64,000 bases of DNA, taken from positions 310,001 through 374,000 of the forward strand of contig WLWT01000002.1 of the NCBI GenBank assembly GCA_012103455.1, in the 5' to 3' direction. Origin of the DNA: Gammaproteobacteria bacterium. Its GTDB lineage: Bacteria; Pseudomonadota; Gammaproteobacteria; HK1. Each line of letters opens with the position of its first letter. The stretch's first letter is position 1. The position numbers were made by a program, and so were the translations under genes. Positions 43,580 through 52,124 of the stretch are shown here, one piece after another. The notes below the pieces were generated by a model. That model ran no database searches. It saw nothing but the letters and a program-made list of their open reading frames with translations, and was not told the DNA's origin.

Positions 43580-44719
43580 TTGGCCAAATTTTGGCTGCAC
43601 GCGCGCATGCCGCTAGTGGCTACAGTGGTTCTGGGTACCGCGCTGGGTGGTGCAAGCAGGCTGTGGGATGTACGGAGAGAAGGTACCGAGACAGCCCATC
43701 AAGGGGCTAATGAGAAGCAGATAGATACGATTGTCGCCAGCATTTCCAATTCATTTGCAGGCTACGCAAAAACAGTTGACGCAGTGTTGGCGCAGACTGG
43801 TGCCGCGGCTGCGATTAGCACCGGCGACAATGCCGCTATGGCGCAAGTGGCGGCCGCCGTTATGAAGGAGCTGCCGAACGCTATGGGCGCAGTCTTGACC
43901 GGGACGAAGATGCAAGAGCCGAATTATGGCGCCACACCACCGATCAGTTTCGCCACCCTCGATCTGATGCGCCGTTCGCGCAAGAGCGGTAAGCAAGTAG
44001 CGGTCGAGATGCATTTGTTCGGCCGGCAAGAGCAGCATATGGCGATGGTCCGCCGCGCGACCAATAGCGCCAGCACACTGGCTGGATTCATCGTGGTGGG
44101 CTTCCCTCTCGATGAGGCGGAGCGTGCCATAGCCAAGGCTCCGGTGGGCGAGGGCTACGTGGAACTTACCCAGCGCTTACCTGGAGGTCAACGGCTGGTG
44201 GTGGCAAAAACCGGCAATGCTGCCTTGAAAAAGGGGCTGATAACCCATACCCGCGCGCTACCTGGCACCGCTTTTTTGTTGTTGATCTGGTTGCCCGAGG
44301 TGACCGCCAGCCAATTGAACGCGTCCAACGTGCCCGGTGAGTCGCTTCCTATCCTCTTTGCCATAATGTTGTTAATACTGGCCGGAATCGGCAGCACCGT
44401 TTGGACGGTACGCCGCCGTCAGCGGCTGAAAGGGTGCGTCATGGTGGGCGGTGTAGTGTCGGCGGTGGTTGATGATGATGATGATGATGGCCCGGAGGGC
44501 GCATTCGCGCAGGCCAGGGCTAAAGCAGGATCTACCGGTGGAGGATCTGCCGCAGAGGGCTCTACCGGAGGGTATCCAAGAGTGCCGCTACAGATGCAAA
44601 ACCCGAACGGGTGCCAGCGGCGCCGGTCGATGAGGGCAAGGTTGTGGAACATCGCCAAACCGATGATTGCGCCAGCACGGCTGCCCCCCCGGTTCCCAAC
44701 CGTCCGTTTCCGGGTGTAG
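43580..44719 (+). pseudogene. N-terminal membrane module of a long-form AlgC, out of frame with its catalytic part
   Basis: A TTG or ATG (43607) start gives VATVVLGTALGGASRLWDV (membrane helix), an extracytoplasmic region with YAKTVDAVLAQTGAAAAIST, a second helix (LPILFAIMLLILAGIGSTVW) and then a cytoplasmic Asp run and Gly/Ser linker. Some gammaproteobacterial AlgC proteins carry such a two-helix extension of about 400 residues. Natural-looking linker coding (KSAATDAKPERVPAAPVDEG) continues in another frame just downstream, so one indel between 44450 and 44590 appears to have split the protein. The run of GAT codons at 44470 is a likely slippage site. Confidence 0.55.
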
Positions 44720-46131
44720 AGGGCGTGGGTGAAGCGGTGCGGGAGCGCAACGGTCCGGATGCATCGATTTTCCGTGCGTACGACATCCGTGGGGTGGTTG
44801 GCAAGACGCTGGATGCACAAACCGCGCACTTGCTGGGTCAAGCTATTGGTAGCGAAGCGTACGAATGCGGTCAGCAAACGCTGATGGTGGCGCGCGACGG
44901 GCGGCTTAGCTCCGATGAGTTGGCTGATGCTCTCATCAAGGGACTCACCGCATCGGGCCGGGATGTCGTCGATATAGGCCGCGTGCCCACGCCGGTGCTT
45001 TATTTCTCCACCTATTTCTTGAACACCGGCAGCGGTGTCATGGTCACGGGAAGTCATAATCCGCCCGAATACAACGGATTCAAGATTATGTTGGGGGGCG
45101 AGATCCTGTTTGGCGATGGCATTCAAAAGATCCGCGAGAGAGTTGTAAGCAAGGACTTTAGAGAGGGCAACGGTCAGCTTCGGCACATGGATATATCGGT
45201 GGACTATATACGCCAGGTAACCGAGGACATGCCAGTTGCCCTCGGCTGGACGCTCAAGCTGGTCGTTGATTGCGGTAACGGCGTTGCCGGTGAAGTTGCG
45301 CCGAAGTTATTCCGTGCCCTCGGCTACGACGTCAGTGAGCTGTACTGCGAGATCGACGGTCATTTTCCTAATCATCATCCCGACCCTAGCGTTCTTCGAA
45401 ATCTCCAGGATCTGCGAAGTAGCGTTCGTCAGCAGGGCGCGGATTTAGGTATCGCCCTGGACGGCGACGGGGATCGGCTTGGTATCGTGGACAATGATGG
45501 CGCGGTGATTTGGCCGGACCAGCTTATGATGGTATACGCGAAGGATGTATTGTCGCGCCACCCCGGCGCTCCTGTCGTATTCGACGTCAAATCGACCAGC
45601 CGGCTTCAAACATTGATAGAGGAGCAAGGTGGCAAGCCCGTCATGGACAAGACGGGGCATTCGTTCATGCGCAACAAGCTTAAAGAGACGCAGGCGCCGC
45701 TGGCTGGCGAGTTGAGCGGGCATATCTTTTTCGGTGAACGTTGGTATGGATTCGACGATGGTATGTATGCTGCGGCCCGCTTGCTTGAGATATTGATGAA
45801 CCGCAAGATTCGGCCTTCAGAGCTTTTCGCTGAAGTACCCGTGGGCGTCAACACACCGGAATTGCGCTTGGATTTGCCCGAGGGTAAGCATTTTACGGTA
45901 ATGGATGTTCTGCTCACCCGTGCCGGTAGTATGAAGGCTTCGAAAGTATATACATTTGATGGTTTGCGGGCGCAGTTCGAAGATGGATGGGGATTGGTTA
46001 GGGCGTCCAATACAACGCCGAGTCTGGTGTTTCGTTTCGAGGCGGACGATAAGCAAGCACTAGTGCGTATCCAAGATGTGTTCCGCGATTTTGTAGGTGG
46101 CGTGCTACCCCGTGCGAAGTTACCTTTCTAG
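44611..46131 (+). CDS. algC: Phosphomannomutase/phosphoglucomutase
   Basis: 506 residues. SIFRAYDIRGVVGKTLDAQT, the catalytic phosphoserine loop VMVTGSHNPPEYNGFKIM, the metal loop IALDGDGDRLGIVD, the sugar-binding loop AGELSGHIFFGERWYGFDDG and the phosphate-binding RASNTTPSLVFRFEAD are in order. It interconverts mannose or glucose 1- and 6-phosphates for exopolysaccharide and LPS precursors. GTG 44611 opens a non-conserved linker; the fold starts near residue 50. It may be translated on its own after separation from the membrane module. Confidence 0.92.
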   Translation: MPAAPVDEGKVVEHRQTDDCASTAAPPVPNRPFPGVEGVGEAVRERNGPDASIFRAYDIRGVVGKTLDAQTAHLLGQAIGSEAYECGQQTLMVARDGRLSSDELADALIKGLTASGRDVVDIGRVPTPVLYFSTYFLNTGSGVMVTGSHNPPEYNGFKIMLGGEILFGDGIQKIRERVVSKDFREGNGQLRHMDISVDYIRQVTEDMPVALGWTLKLVVDCGNGVAGEVAPKLFRALGYDVSELYCEIDGHFPNHHPDPSVLRNLQDLRSSVRQQGADLGIALDGDGDRLGIVDNDGAVIWPDQLMMVYAKDVLSRHPGAPVVFDVKSTSRLQTLIEEQGGKPVMDKTGHSFMRNKLKETQAPLAGELSGHIFFGERWYGFDDGMYAAARLLEILMNRKIRPSELFAEVPVGVNTPELRLDLPEGKHFTVMDVLLTRAGSMKASKVYTFDGLRAQFEDGWGLVRASNTTPSLVFRFEADDKQALVRIQDVFRDFVGGVLPRAKLPF

Positions 46132-46184
46132 CCTTTATTGCTCGCGCGACAACGCACATTTGACTCAAGCTGAATTGATTGAAT

Positions 46185-47084
46185 ATGACCTTTGACAACG
46201 ACGGCGCGCTACCAGTGGCCCGTGTGCTGACGGATGCTTTGCCGTACATCAAGCGCTATAGGGGTAAGACCATCGTCGTCAAATATGGTGGTAACGCCAT
46301 GACCGATGGCGATCTTAAGAATGGTTTCGCCCGTGATGTAGTGCTCATGAAATTGGTGGGGATGAATCCTGTAGTGGTACACGGCGGTGGTCCGCAGATA
46401 GGTCAGGCGCTGGCGCGGCTCGGCAAGGAGAGTACCTTCGTCAATGGTATGCGGGTAACGGATGCGGAGACCATGGATGTGGTGGAAATGGTATTGGGGG
46501 GACTCATCAACAAAGAGATCGTGAACCTTATCAATACCCAAGGTGGTGGTGCCGTAGGACTTACCGGTAAAGACGGCGGCCTCATTCGCGCCCGCAAGCT
46601 GGCCATGAGCCGTTTGGCGCCCGACGGTTCGCTTGAGGATATCGATCTCGGCCATGTCGGTGAGGTGATCAGCGTCAATACGGCAGCCGTCGATCTGCTG
46701 GTGAGTGGCGATTTCATCCCGGTCATCGCCCCGATAGGTGTAGATGAGCAGGGTGCGTCGTACAACATCAACGCGGATCTGGTAGCCGGGGCGGTAGCGG
46801 AAAAATTGCAGGCAGAGAAACTCGTTCTACTTACCAATACCCCGGGTATTTTGGATAGCAACGGCGAATTGATGCCCGGCATAGGCACACAGGAGGTCGA
46901 GGAGCTGATCACCAAGGGTGTTATTCATGGCGGCATGTTGCCGAAGATACGCACGGCGCTAGATGCGGTTCAGGCGGGCGTCAAACGGGCTCACATTATC
47001 GACGGCCGGGTGGAGCATGCGTTGTTGCTGGAGATCTTCACCAAGCGCGGGCTAGGTACTCTTATCTCGCAGCGCCAGCAATGA
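46185..47084 (+). CDS. argB: Acetylglutamate kinase
   Basis: 299 residues: YIKRYRGKTIVVKYGGNAMT (ATP-binding Lys), VVVHGGGPQIGQALARLGKE, ...VGLTGKDGGLIRARKLAM, NINADLVAGAVAEKLQAEKL and LLTNTPGILD. It phosphorylates N-acetylglutamate in arginine synthesis. An in-frame TTG at 46179 is an alternative start. Located between algC and slmA as in pseudomonads. Confidence 0.96.
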   Translation: MTFDNDGALPVARVLTDALPYIKRYRGKTIVVKYGGNAMTDGDLKNGFARDVVLMKLVGMNPVVVHGGGPQIGQALARLGKESTFVNGMRVTDAETMDVVEMVLGGLINKEIVNLINTQGGGAVGLTGKDGGLIRARKLAMSRLAPDGSLEDIDLGHVGEVISVNTAAVDLLVSGDFIPVIAPIGVDEQGASYNINADLVAGAVAEKLQAEKLVLLTNTPGILDSNGELMPGIGTQEVEELITKGVIHGGMLPKIRTALDAVQAGVKRAHIIDGRVEHALLLEIFTKRGLGTLISQRQQ

Positions 47085-47111
47085 ATGCCCTATGCAATGC
47101 ATGCTGTATGA

Positions 47112-47714
47112 ATGTGTAGTTCAATGGAGTCAACCCCGCCACGTAAGCAGCAAATTCTCCAAGCACTGGCGATGGAATTGGAGCAGCGTCCGGGAGACCG
47201 TATTACGACTGCCCGCCTGGCACAGCAACTCGCTTTATCCGAAGCCGCGCTTTATCGGCACTTTCCATCGAAGGCGGCAATGTTCGAAGGCCTCATCGTG
47301 TTTGCCGAGGATACCGTGTACAGCTTGATCGCCAGGATCATGGAAGAAGAAGTCGGCACTTCAGGGCGTTGTCAGCGGATATTGGGAATGGTACTTATGT
47401 TTTCTGAACGAAACCCTGGGATCTCGCGCGTGTTGTTAGGCGATGCGCTAATCGGTGAGCATGAGAGCTTGCGGCTGCGTACAGGTCAGTTCTTCGAGCG
47501 CTTGGAAGCGCAAATTCGGCAGATCTTAAGAGAAGCCGATCTCGGCAGCGGCGAGCGTGCGAGCGCACCGCCCTCCAGTGTCGCATCGTTACTGGTTGCG
47601 TTGGTGGAGGGGCGCATCGCCCGTTTTGTACGCAGTGATTTCAAACATTTACCGGCTGAGGATTGGGAGCAGCACTGGGGCCTGCTCCACTGTGCTCTGT
47701 TCGCGGGGCGTTGA
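47112..47714 (+). CDS. slmA: Nucleoid occlusion factor, TetR fold
   Basis: 200 residues. The helix-turn-helix is RITTARLAQQLALSEAALYR followed by HFPSKAAMFEGLIVF. The C-terminal region ALVEGRIARFVRSDFKHLPA is characteristic of SlmA/Ttk, which binds chromosomal sites and blocks FtsZ ring assembly over the nucleoid. A second Met at 47124 is also possible. Confidence 0.9.
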   Translation: MCSSMESTPPRKQQILQALAMELEQRPGDRITTARLAQQLALSEAALYRHFPSKAAMFEGLIVFAEDTVYSLIARIMEEEVGTSGRCQRILGMVLMFSERNPGISRVLLGDALIGEHESLRLRTGQFFERLEAQIRQILREADLGSGERASAPPSSVASLLVALVEGRIARFVRSDFKHLPAEDWEQHWGLLHCALFAGR

Positions 47715-47752
47715 TGGATCTACGGGGCGGGTGGTGAGCGGGCCTTAATCGA

Positions 47753-48472
47753 TTGGTGATTCAGCGCCAGCAGCGGCGAATAAAACTCGGCACGGTGAAT
47801 GTGTCTTACCAATGGGTGCGCTCTAAGCGGCGCAAATATACCCATCTGGTTATGGATGAGCGCAATGGTCTCGAGTTGCGTACGCCTGTTTGGATGAGCG
47901 CTGGGGCGGCCGATGTGACACTGCGTGATAACGCCGATTGGGTGCGCCAGGCGCTAGCGGCGTTGGCAGCCAAGGCAGTGCTGAAGCCACGGATGGCCGA
48001 TGGAACGATGCTTCCTCTAATGGATTCCGAGATACGTTTGTGTTTGCATTTTGGCCACAAAACCAGGGCCGTGTTGAAAGGCGGCAAGCTGGTGGTGAGC
48101 GGCGAGCATCTGGACGATGCAAAGATAAGAGCGACTGTCGAACAGTGGTACAAAGAGGCGGCCAAATGCCGCTTGGCACGACGGTTGGACTATTGGGGCG
48201 AGCGCACTCAGCTTCGTCATACCGGCGTCACCATAAGAGCCCAACGCTCATGTTGGGGCAGTTGCACGGCGTGGGGCAAATTGAGTCTCAATTGGCGGTT
48301 GTTATTACTGCCGGAAGTGTTGGTGGACTATGTGTTGGTCCACGAACTCTGCCACCTGAAACACCTTGACCATTCAGCGGCTTTCTGGGCCTTGGTGGCA
48401 TCCCATATGCCCGATTACCGCTCTCGTATGGAGCGTCTTGACCGTATACAGAGGGCGGATTTACCCCTTTGA
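47753..48472 (+). CDS. YgjP-like metallopeptidase-fold protein (DUF45)
   Basis: 239 residues with RAQRSCWGSCTAWGKLSLNW and the zinc motif YVLVHELCHLKHLDHSAAFW (HExxH plus His). E. coli YgjP of this family has been described as a UTP pyrophosphatase, while the fold is M48-like. TTG 47753 or GTG 47756 start. A complete 140-bp repeat begins 8 bp after its stop. Confidence 0.85.
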   Translation: MVIQRQQRRIKLGTVNVSYQWVRSKRRKYTHLVMDERNGLELRTPVWMSAGAADVTLRDNADWVRQALAALAAKAVLKPRMADGTMLPLMDSEIRLCLHFGHKTRAVLKGGKLVVSGEHLDDAKIRATVEQWYKEAAKCRLARRLDYWGERTQLRHTGVTIRAQRSCWGSCTAWGKLSLNWRLLLLPEVLVDYVLVHELCHLKHLDHSAAFWALVASHMPDYRSRMERLDRIQRADLPL

Positions 48473-48480
48473 GCCCATAT

Positions 48481-48621
48481 GGGCACCTCTAAAAATGCAC
48501 TTTTTCCGCGATTGCGGCGTCAGCGCCGTGCTCGAATCCTCATGTATGACCTTATACACTGCGGTTCTGCGCGCGGTGCTTCCTTGCACTCACAAAAAAA
48601 TTACTATTTTTAGAGGTGCCC
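48481..48621 (+). mobile_element. 140-bp repeat (MITE-like), complete copy
   Basis: Ends gggcacctctaaaaatgc... and ...ctatttttagaggtgccc, perfectly inverted over 16 bp. Identical 4-bp flanks atat (48477-48480 and 48622-48625). It overlaps the last codons of the DUF4124 gene. Confidence 0.95.
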
Positions 48622-49036
48622 ATATGTGATTGGCCGAGTGTCGGGTGCGTTGAGCGATGGCTTCTTTGTTCTGCTGGTGTGCCAACGTCATATCCCTCTC
48701 GTTAACAAAAGTGTCAAGTAGCACCCGGTCTTTCACTGCTTGGGCTTGGCGCCGCTTGTTTTCCTCCATAGCGGCTTTCTGGACCTCGATTTTGGCCCGC
48801 CGCTCCGCTTCGACCTCGGCTTTGTCGCGGGCTTTGCCTTGCCTGCGAACCGTGACTCCCGTCGTCGATCGCTCTTCATGGCCTTGTTGGGCAAATTCGG
48901 GCGGCACCGTATTGCCGCATTCCCTGATGCCTTCGTTGTTCCGCCAGCACTTGATCTTGGCCGCGTTGGCGCCGATAGCACCTATGAGCAGGAGGATTGC
49001 CAGGACGGCGGTGATGGCATATCTGATCCCGGGCAT
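48590..49036 (-). CDS. DUF4124-like secreted protein with repeat-encoded C-terminus
   Basis: 148 residues. A signal peptide or anchor (YAITAVLAILLLIGAIGANA) is followed by a short DUF4124-like segment (AKIKCWRNNEGIRECGNTVP) and a long charged coiled-coil (KAEVEAERRAKIEVQKAAME, ENKRRQAQAV). The last 12 residues, HIWAPLKIVIFL, are encoded by the 140-bp repeat terminus, which also supplies the stop at 48590. Homologues continue with a longer coiled coil, so the insertion truncated the gene and gave it a hydrophobic tail. Function unknown; periplasmic. Confidence 0.75.
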   Translation of the reverse strand: MPGIRYAITAVLAILLLIGAIGANAAKIKCWRNNEGIRECGNTVPPEFAQQGHEERSTTGVTVRRQGKARDKAEVEAERRAKIEVQKAAMEENKRRQAQAVKDRVLLDTFVNERDMTLAHQQNKEAIAQRTRHSANHIWAPLKIVIFL

Positions 49037-49297
49037 CGTTTACTCCAGCCTTGTTAGTGCAGGGTGATTTGCGCTACGAGCAGGTGAGTTCTACAAGCTT
49101 GCGGCGGCATTATAAAAATCGGGTGGAGGCATTGCATCCTCTCACCTTCCCAAGTGTCATTTCGTAGGCGTCGTTTGCTTGGCATTACTCCCTGGAGATT
49201 AATCCGTGGTCGCGACGCTAGGCCAAGAGTATTCTCAAATTCGAAGCCGCTTCCAAGCTATCATGACGCGCCTCGTTTTCGAGCCTTGGAGCACTAG

Positions 49298-50101
49298 ATG
49301 CGGATCATTACCTTGAACGCAAATGGTATTCGGGCTGCTGTGCGCAAAGGTTTTCCCGCCTGGTTGGCTAAGCAGAAGGCGGACTTCGTCTGTCTGCAAG
49401 AAGTGCGGGCGCAAGCTGATCAGATAAAGCCGGCGGATTTCTGGCCCGATGGCTACTCATGCCATTATCTGGAGGCGAAACGGGCCGGCTACAGCGGCGT
49501 GGCGGTTTACTCCAGATGGACGCCGGATGAAGTCATCGACCAGGCGGGAATGCCGGCTTTTGACGCCGAGGGCCGCTATCTGGAGGTGCGCATAGAGAAT
49601 TTGAGCGTAGTCTCCTTTTATCTGCCTTCCGGCACATCCAGCGATGAGCGCTTGGCTTTCAAGTATCAGTGCATGGACTTTATGTTGGAGAAGTTCAAAG
49701 AGATGGCCGCAAGTGGCCGCGATTACGTGGTGTGTGGGGATTGGAATATCGCCCACAAAGAGATAGACCTGCGTAATTGGCGTGGCAATAAAAAGAACTC
49801 GGGTTTTCTGCCGCAGGAGCGGGCTTGGCTTGACCGGGTATATGGCGAAGGTGGCATGGTGGACGCCTTCCGTGTTTTGGACCCGCGCGAAGAGCGCTAC
49901 ACCTGGTGGTCCAATCGCGGTCAAGCATGGGCGAAGAACGTGGGTTGGCGACTGGATCTGCAAGTTGCAACCGCGGCCATGGCTGAAGCGGCGCGGCGCG
50001 CGCATATCTACACGGCAGCCCGTTTTTCCGATCATGCACCGTTGATTATGGATTATGATTATATTCCGAGCCGCCGCCGCCGGCCGCGCTCGAAGAAATA
50101 G
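49298..50101 (+). CDS. xthA: Exodeoxyribonuclease III
   Basis: 267 residues of the EEP nuclease fold: MRIITLNANGIRAAVRKGFP, VCLQEVRA (metal-binding Glu35), YSGVAVYSR, YVVCGDWNIAHKEIDL (catalytic Asp and Asn), VGWRLDLQVAT and the catalytic His in FSDHAPLIMDY. It acts as AP endonuclease and 3' exonuclease in base excision repair. The C-terminus is a basic tail (RRRRPRSKK). Confidence 0.94.
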   Translation: MRIITLNANGIRAAVRKGFPAWLAKQKADFVCLQEVRAQADQIKPADFWPDGYSCHYLEAKRAGYSGVAVYSRWTPDEVIDQAGMPAFDAEGRYLEVRIENLSVVSFYLPSGTSSDERLAFKYQCMDFMLEKFKEMAASGRDYVVCGDWNIAHKEIDLRNWRGNKKNSGFLPQERAWLDRVYGEGGMVDAFRVLDPREERYTWWSNRGQAWAKNVGWRLDLQVATAAMAEAARRAHIYTAARFSDHAPLIMDYDYIPSRRRRPRSKK

Positions 50102-50143
50102 GCGCCCGGAAGGGGGGTGTCAAATTAGTGCAATAAGAAGAAT

Positions 50144-50191
50144 GCTCTTCGTGCTGCACTCACGAAGAAATGACTATTTTTAAAGGCGCCC
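50144..50191 (+). mobile_element. 140-bp repeat family, decayed terminal piece
   Basis: About 48 bp match one terminus (gcactcacgaagaaatgact then atttttaaaggcgccc). The rest is missing. Just after xthA. Confidence 0.7.
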
Positions 50192-50257
50192 TAAAGGACA
50201 TCGAAGCGGCAGCGATGTTGTTACGTTCTTTGTTCGGCAATTGAGATTCGGCGCGTT

Positions 50258-50827
50258 TCAGAGCAATTTGGCCAATTCCTTCAGGTAGGGTACGAGCAGG
50301 AACGAGCTTAGCAATTGCAATCCGATCAAAACCAAGAGAGGCGATAGATCCAACCCCGCTATGGGGGGAATAGTGCGCCGCACGCGCCCCAGCAATGGCT
50401 CATTCAACCGGTACATGACGGTCAGCACCGGGTTGTGAGCGTACGGCGCTATCCAGCTCAGCAGCACCTGCACGAATATCGAAATCATGAGGATATTAAG
50501 GGCTAGGGCGATGAGATCGGCGGCGGCCCAGATGAACAGGTTGGCCGTCAATTTGAAGCCGATAGCCGTCAATATCTTAAGCTCCACGTATTTCAAAAGT
50601 AGCATAGCGAGGCCTGCACCCAGGTCGATTTTGCCCCATCTGGGAATGTAGTTGCGCAGGGGCATGAGGAGCGGATTAGTGAGTTTAAGCACCATCTGGG
50701 AGAGCGGATTAAACGGATCGGCTCGCACCAATTGCAATAAGAATCTCAACATCAGGACCACAATGACGAGGAAGAACAGCGTTTGCACCAAAAACACGCC
50801 AGCGCCCAAGAGATGATTACCGCCCAT
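50258..50827 (-). CDS. yggT: YggT-family membrane protein
   Basis: 189 residues with two YggT repeats: LLGAGVFLVQTLFFLVIVVL ... RADPFNPLSQMVLKLTNPLL and, near the C-terminus, SWIAPYAHNPVLTVMYRLNE followed by PLLGRVRRTIPPIAGLDLSP. Four to five membrane helices. Function not settled; in E. coli linked to osmotic stress. It follows proC on the same strand, the conserved yggS-proC-yggT order. Confidence 0.9.
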   Translation of the reverse strand: MGGNHLLGAGVFLVQTLFFLVIVVLMLRFLLQLVRADPFNPLSQMVLKLTNPLLMPLRNYIPRWGKIDLGAGLAMLLLKYVELKILTAIGFKLTANLFIWAAADLIALALNILMISIFVQVLLSWIAPYAHNPVLTVMYRLNEPLLGRVRRTIPPIAGLDLSPLLVLIGLQLLSSFLLVPYLKELAKLL

Positions 50828-50870
50828 CAGAACTCCTTTGATATAATCTGTTGAGATAGTCTGTTTTGTG

Positions 50871-51701
50871 CTACTGGCTATCGTCCATCTGCGCAGCTAA
50901 TTCGCGGCCACGATCACGGGCGGCAGTCGCAGCCGCTTGCACTAGGGCGGCGAGTCCCCCTTCGTTGAAGGCCTGCAAAGCCGCGGCTGTGGTGCCGCCA
51001 GGCGAAGTGACTTTTTCGCGCAGAACGTGGGGGGCATCGTCGCTTTCCATCGCCATGCGCGCGGCGCCCAACGCCGTATGCAGGGCCAGCTTCAAGGCGA
51101 TCGGCGCGGTGAGCCCAAGCTCCTCACCGGATGCAGCAAGCAACTCTATCAGTAGAAAGAAATAAGCCGGCCCGCTGCCCGATATAGCGGTGACCGCGTC
51201 GAGTAATGCCTCATCCTCCAGCCACACCGTTTGTCCCACAGCTTGCATGATACGGTTGGCCGCAGCGCGCCCTTCGCTGCTGACAAAAGCGTTGGCGTAC
51301 ATGCCGGTGATACCGCTTTGGAGCAATGCCGGGGTATTGGGCATGGTGCGTACGATGGCCGCATCGAATCCCAGCCAGGCGCGGATCTGGGGTTCGGTGA
51401 TGCCTGCTGCGATGGAGATCACCAGAGGGCGTGACGTTTGCGCGGCCGGGGCCAGCGACTGCACGGCGCTGCGCATCACTTGCGGCTTGACGGCGAGGAC
51501 GGCCACGTCTGCGCCGTCGAGCAGCGCATTGTTGTCATCGCTCACAGTCACGCCGAACCGATCACGCAGAACCGCTCGCCGCTTCGCTACCGGCTCGCCG
51601 ATGCGCAGGCGCTGAGCGGGGTACCCCGTACTGACGATGCCGCCGACTAGGCTGGCGGCCATGTTGCCTCCACCTATGAAAGTAATCACTTGTTCAGTCA
51701 C
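50871..51701 (-). CDS. proC: Pyrroline-5-carboxylate reductase
   Basis: 276 residues: VITFIGGGNMAASLVGGIVS (NAD(P)-binding), VAVLAVKPQVM, VRTMPNTPALLQSGITGMYA and the proline-binding TAISGSGPAYFFLLIELLAA, then REKVTSPGGTTAAALQAFNE. It performs the last step of proline synthesis. Normal length. Confidence 0.96.
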   Translation of the reverse strand: MTEQVITFIGGGNMAASLVGGIVSTGYPAQRLRIGEPVAKRRAVLRDRFGVTVSDDNNALLDGADVAVLAVKPQVMRSAVQSLAPAAQTSRPLVISIAAGITEPQIRAWLGFDAAIVRTMPNTPALLQSGITGMYANAFVSSEGRAAANRIMQAVGQTVWLEDEALLDAVTAISGSGPAYFFLLIELLAASGEELGLTAPIALKLALHTALGAARMAMESDDAPHVLREKVTSPGGTTAAALQAFNEGGLAALVQAAATAARDRGRELAAQMDDSQ

Positions 51702-51901
51702 GGTGAGCTACCCTTTTACTCATCATCGAGCCCTGCTACGAAAGCCTTCAATACCCAGCTTTCAATATCCAAGGCTCCAACGTTTAGGCAAACATTATCG
51801 GCGATCAGGCAAAAGCCGCAAACGTGAAAGCGAAACTTGACGGTGCAATTATCGGGTACCGATCGCCGCGCCACTATCGTGAATGAATGGATTAGAATTC
51901 A

Positions 51902-52042
51902 GGGCCCCTCTAAAAATGCACTGTTTCCGCGATTGCGGTGTCAACTCCGTGCTCGAATCCTCAGGTATGAGCTATACACTGTGGTTGTGCGCGCGGTGCT
52001 TCCTTGCACTCACGAAAAAAATGACTATTTTTAGAGGTGCCC
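51902..52042 (+). mobile_element. 140-bp repeat (MITE-like), complete copy
   Basis: Ends gggcccctctaaaaatgc... and ...ctatttttagaggtgccc with identical 4-bp flanks ttca (51898-51901 and 52043-52046). It lies between proC and the SPOR-domain gene. Confidence 0.95.
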
Positions 52043-52124
52043 TTCAGGTGGCCGGAAAATCCCCGATTGCGTGTACGTGGCGCGTGGTTAGAACAAACCT
52101 CAAGCAAACGGTGCTGGGAACGTT

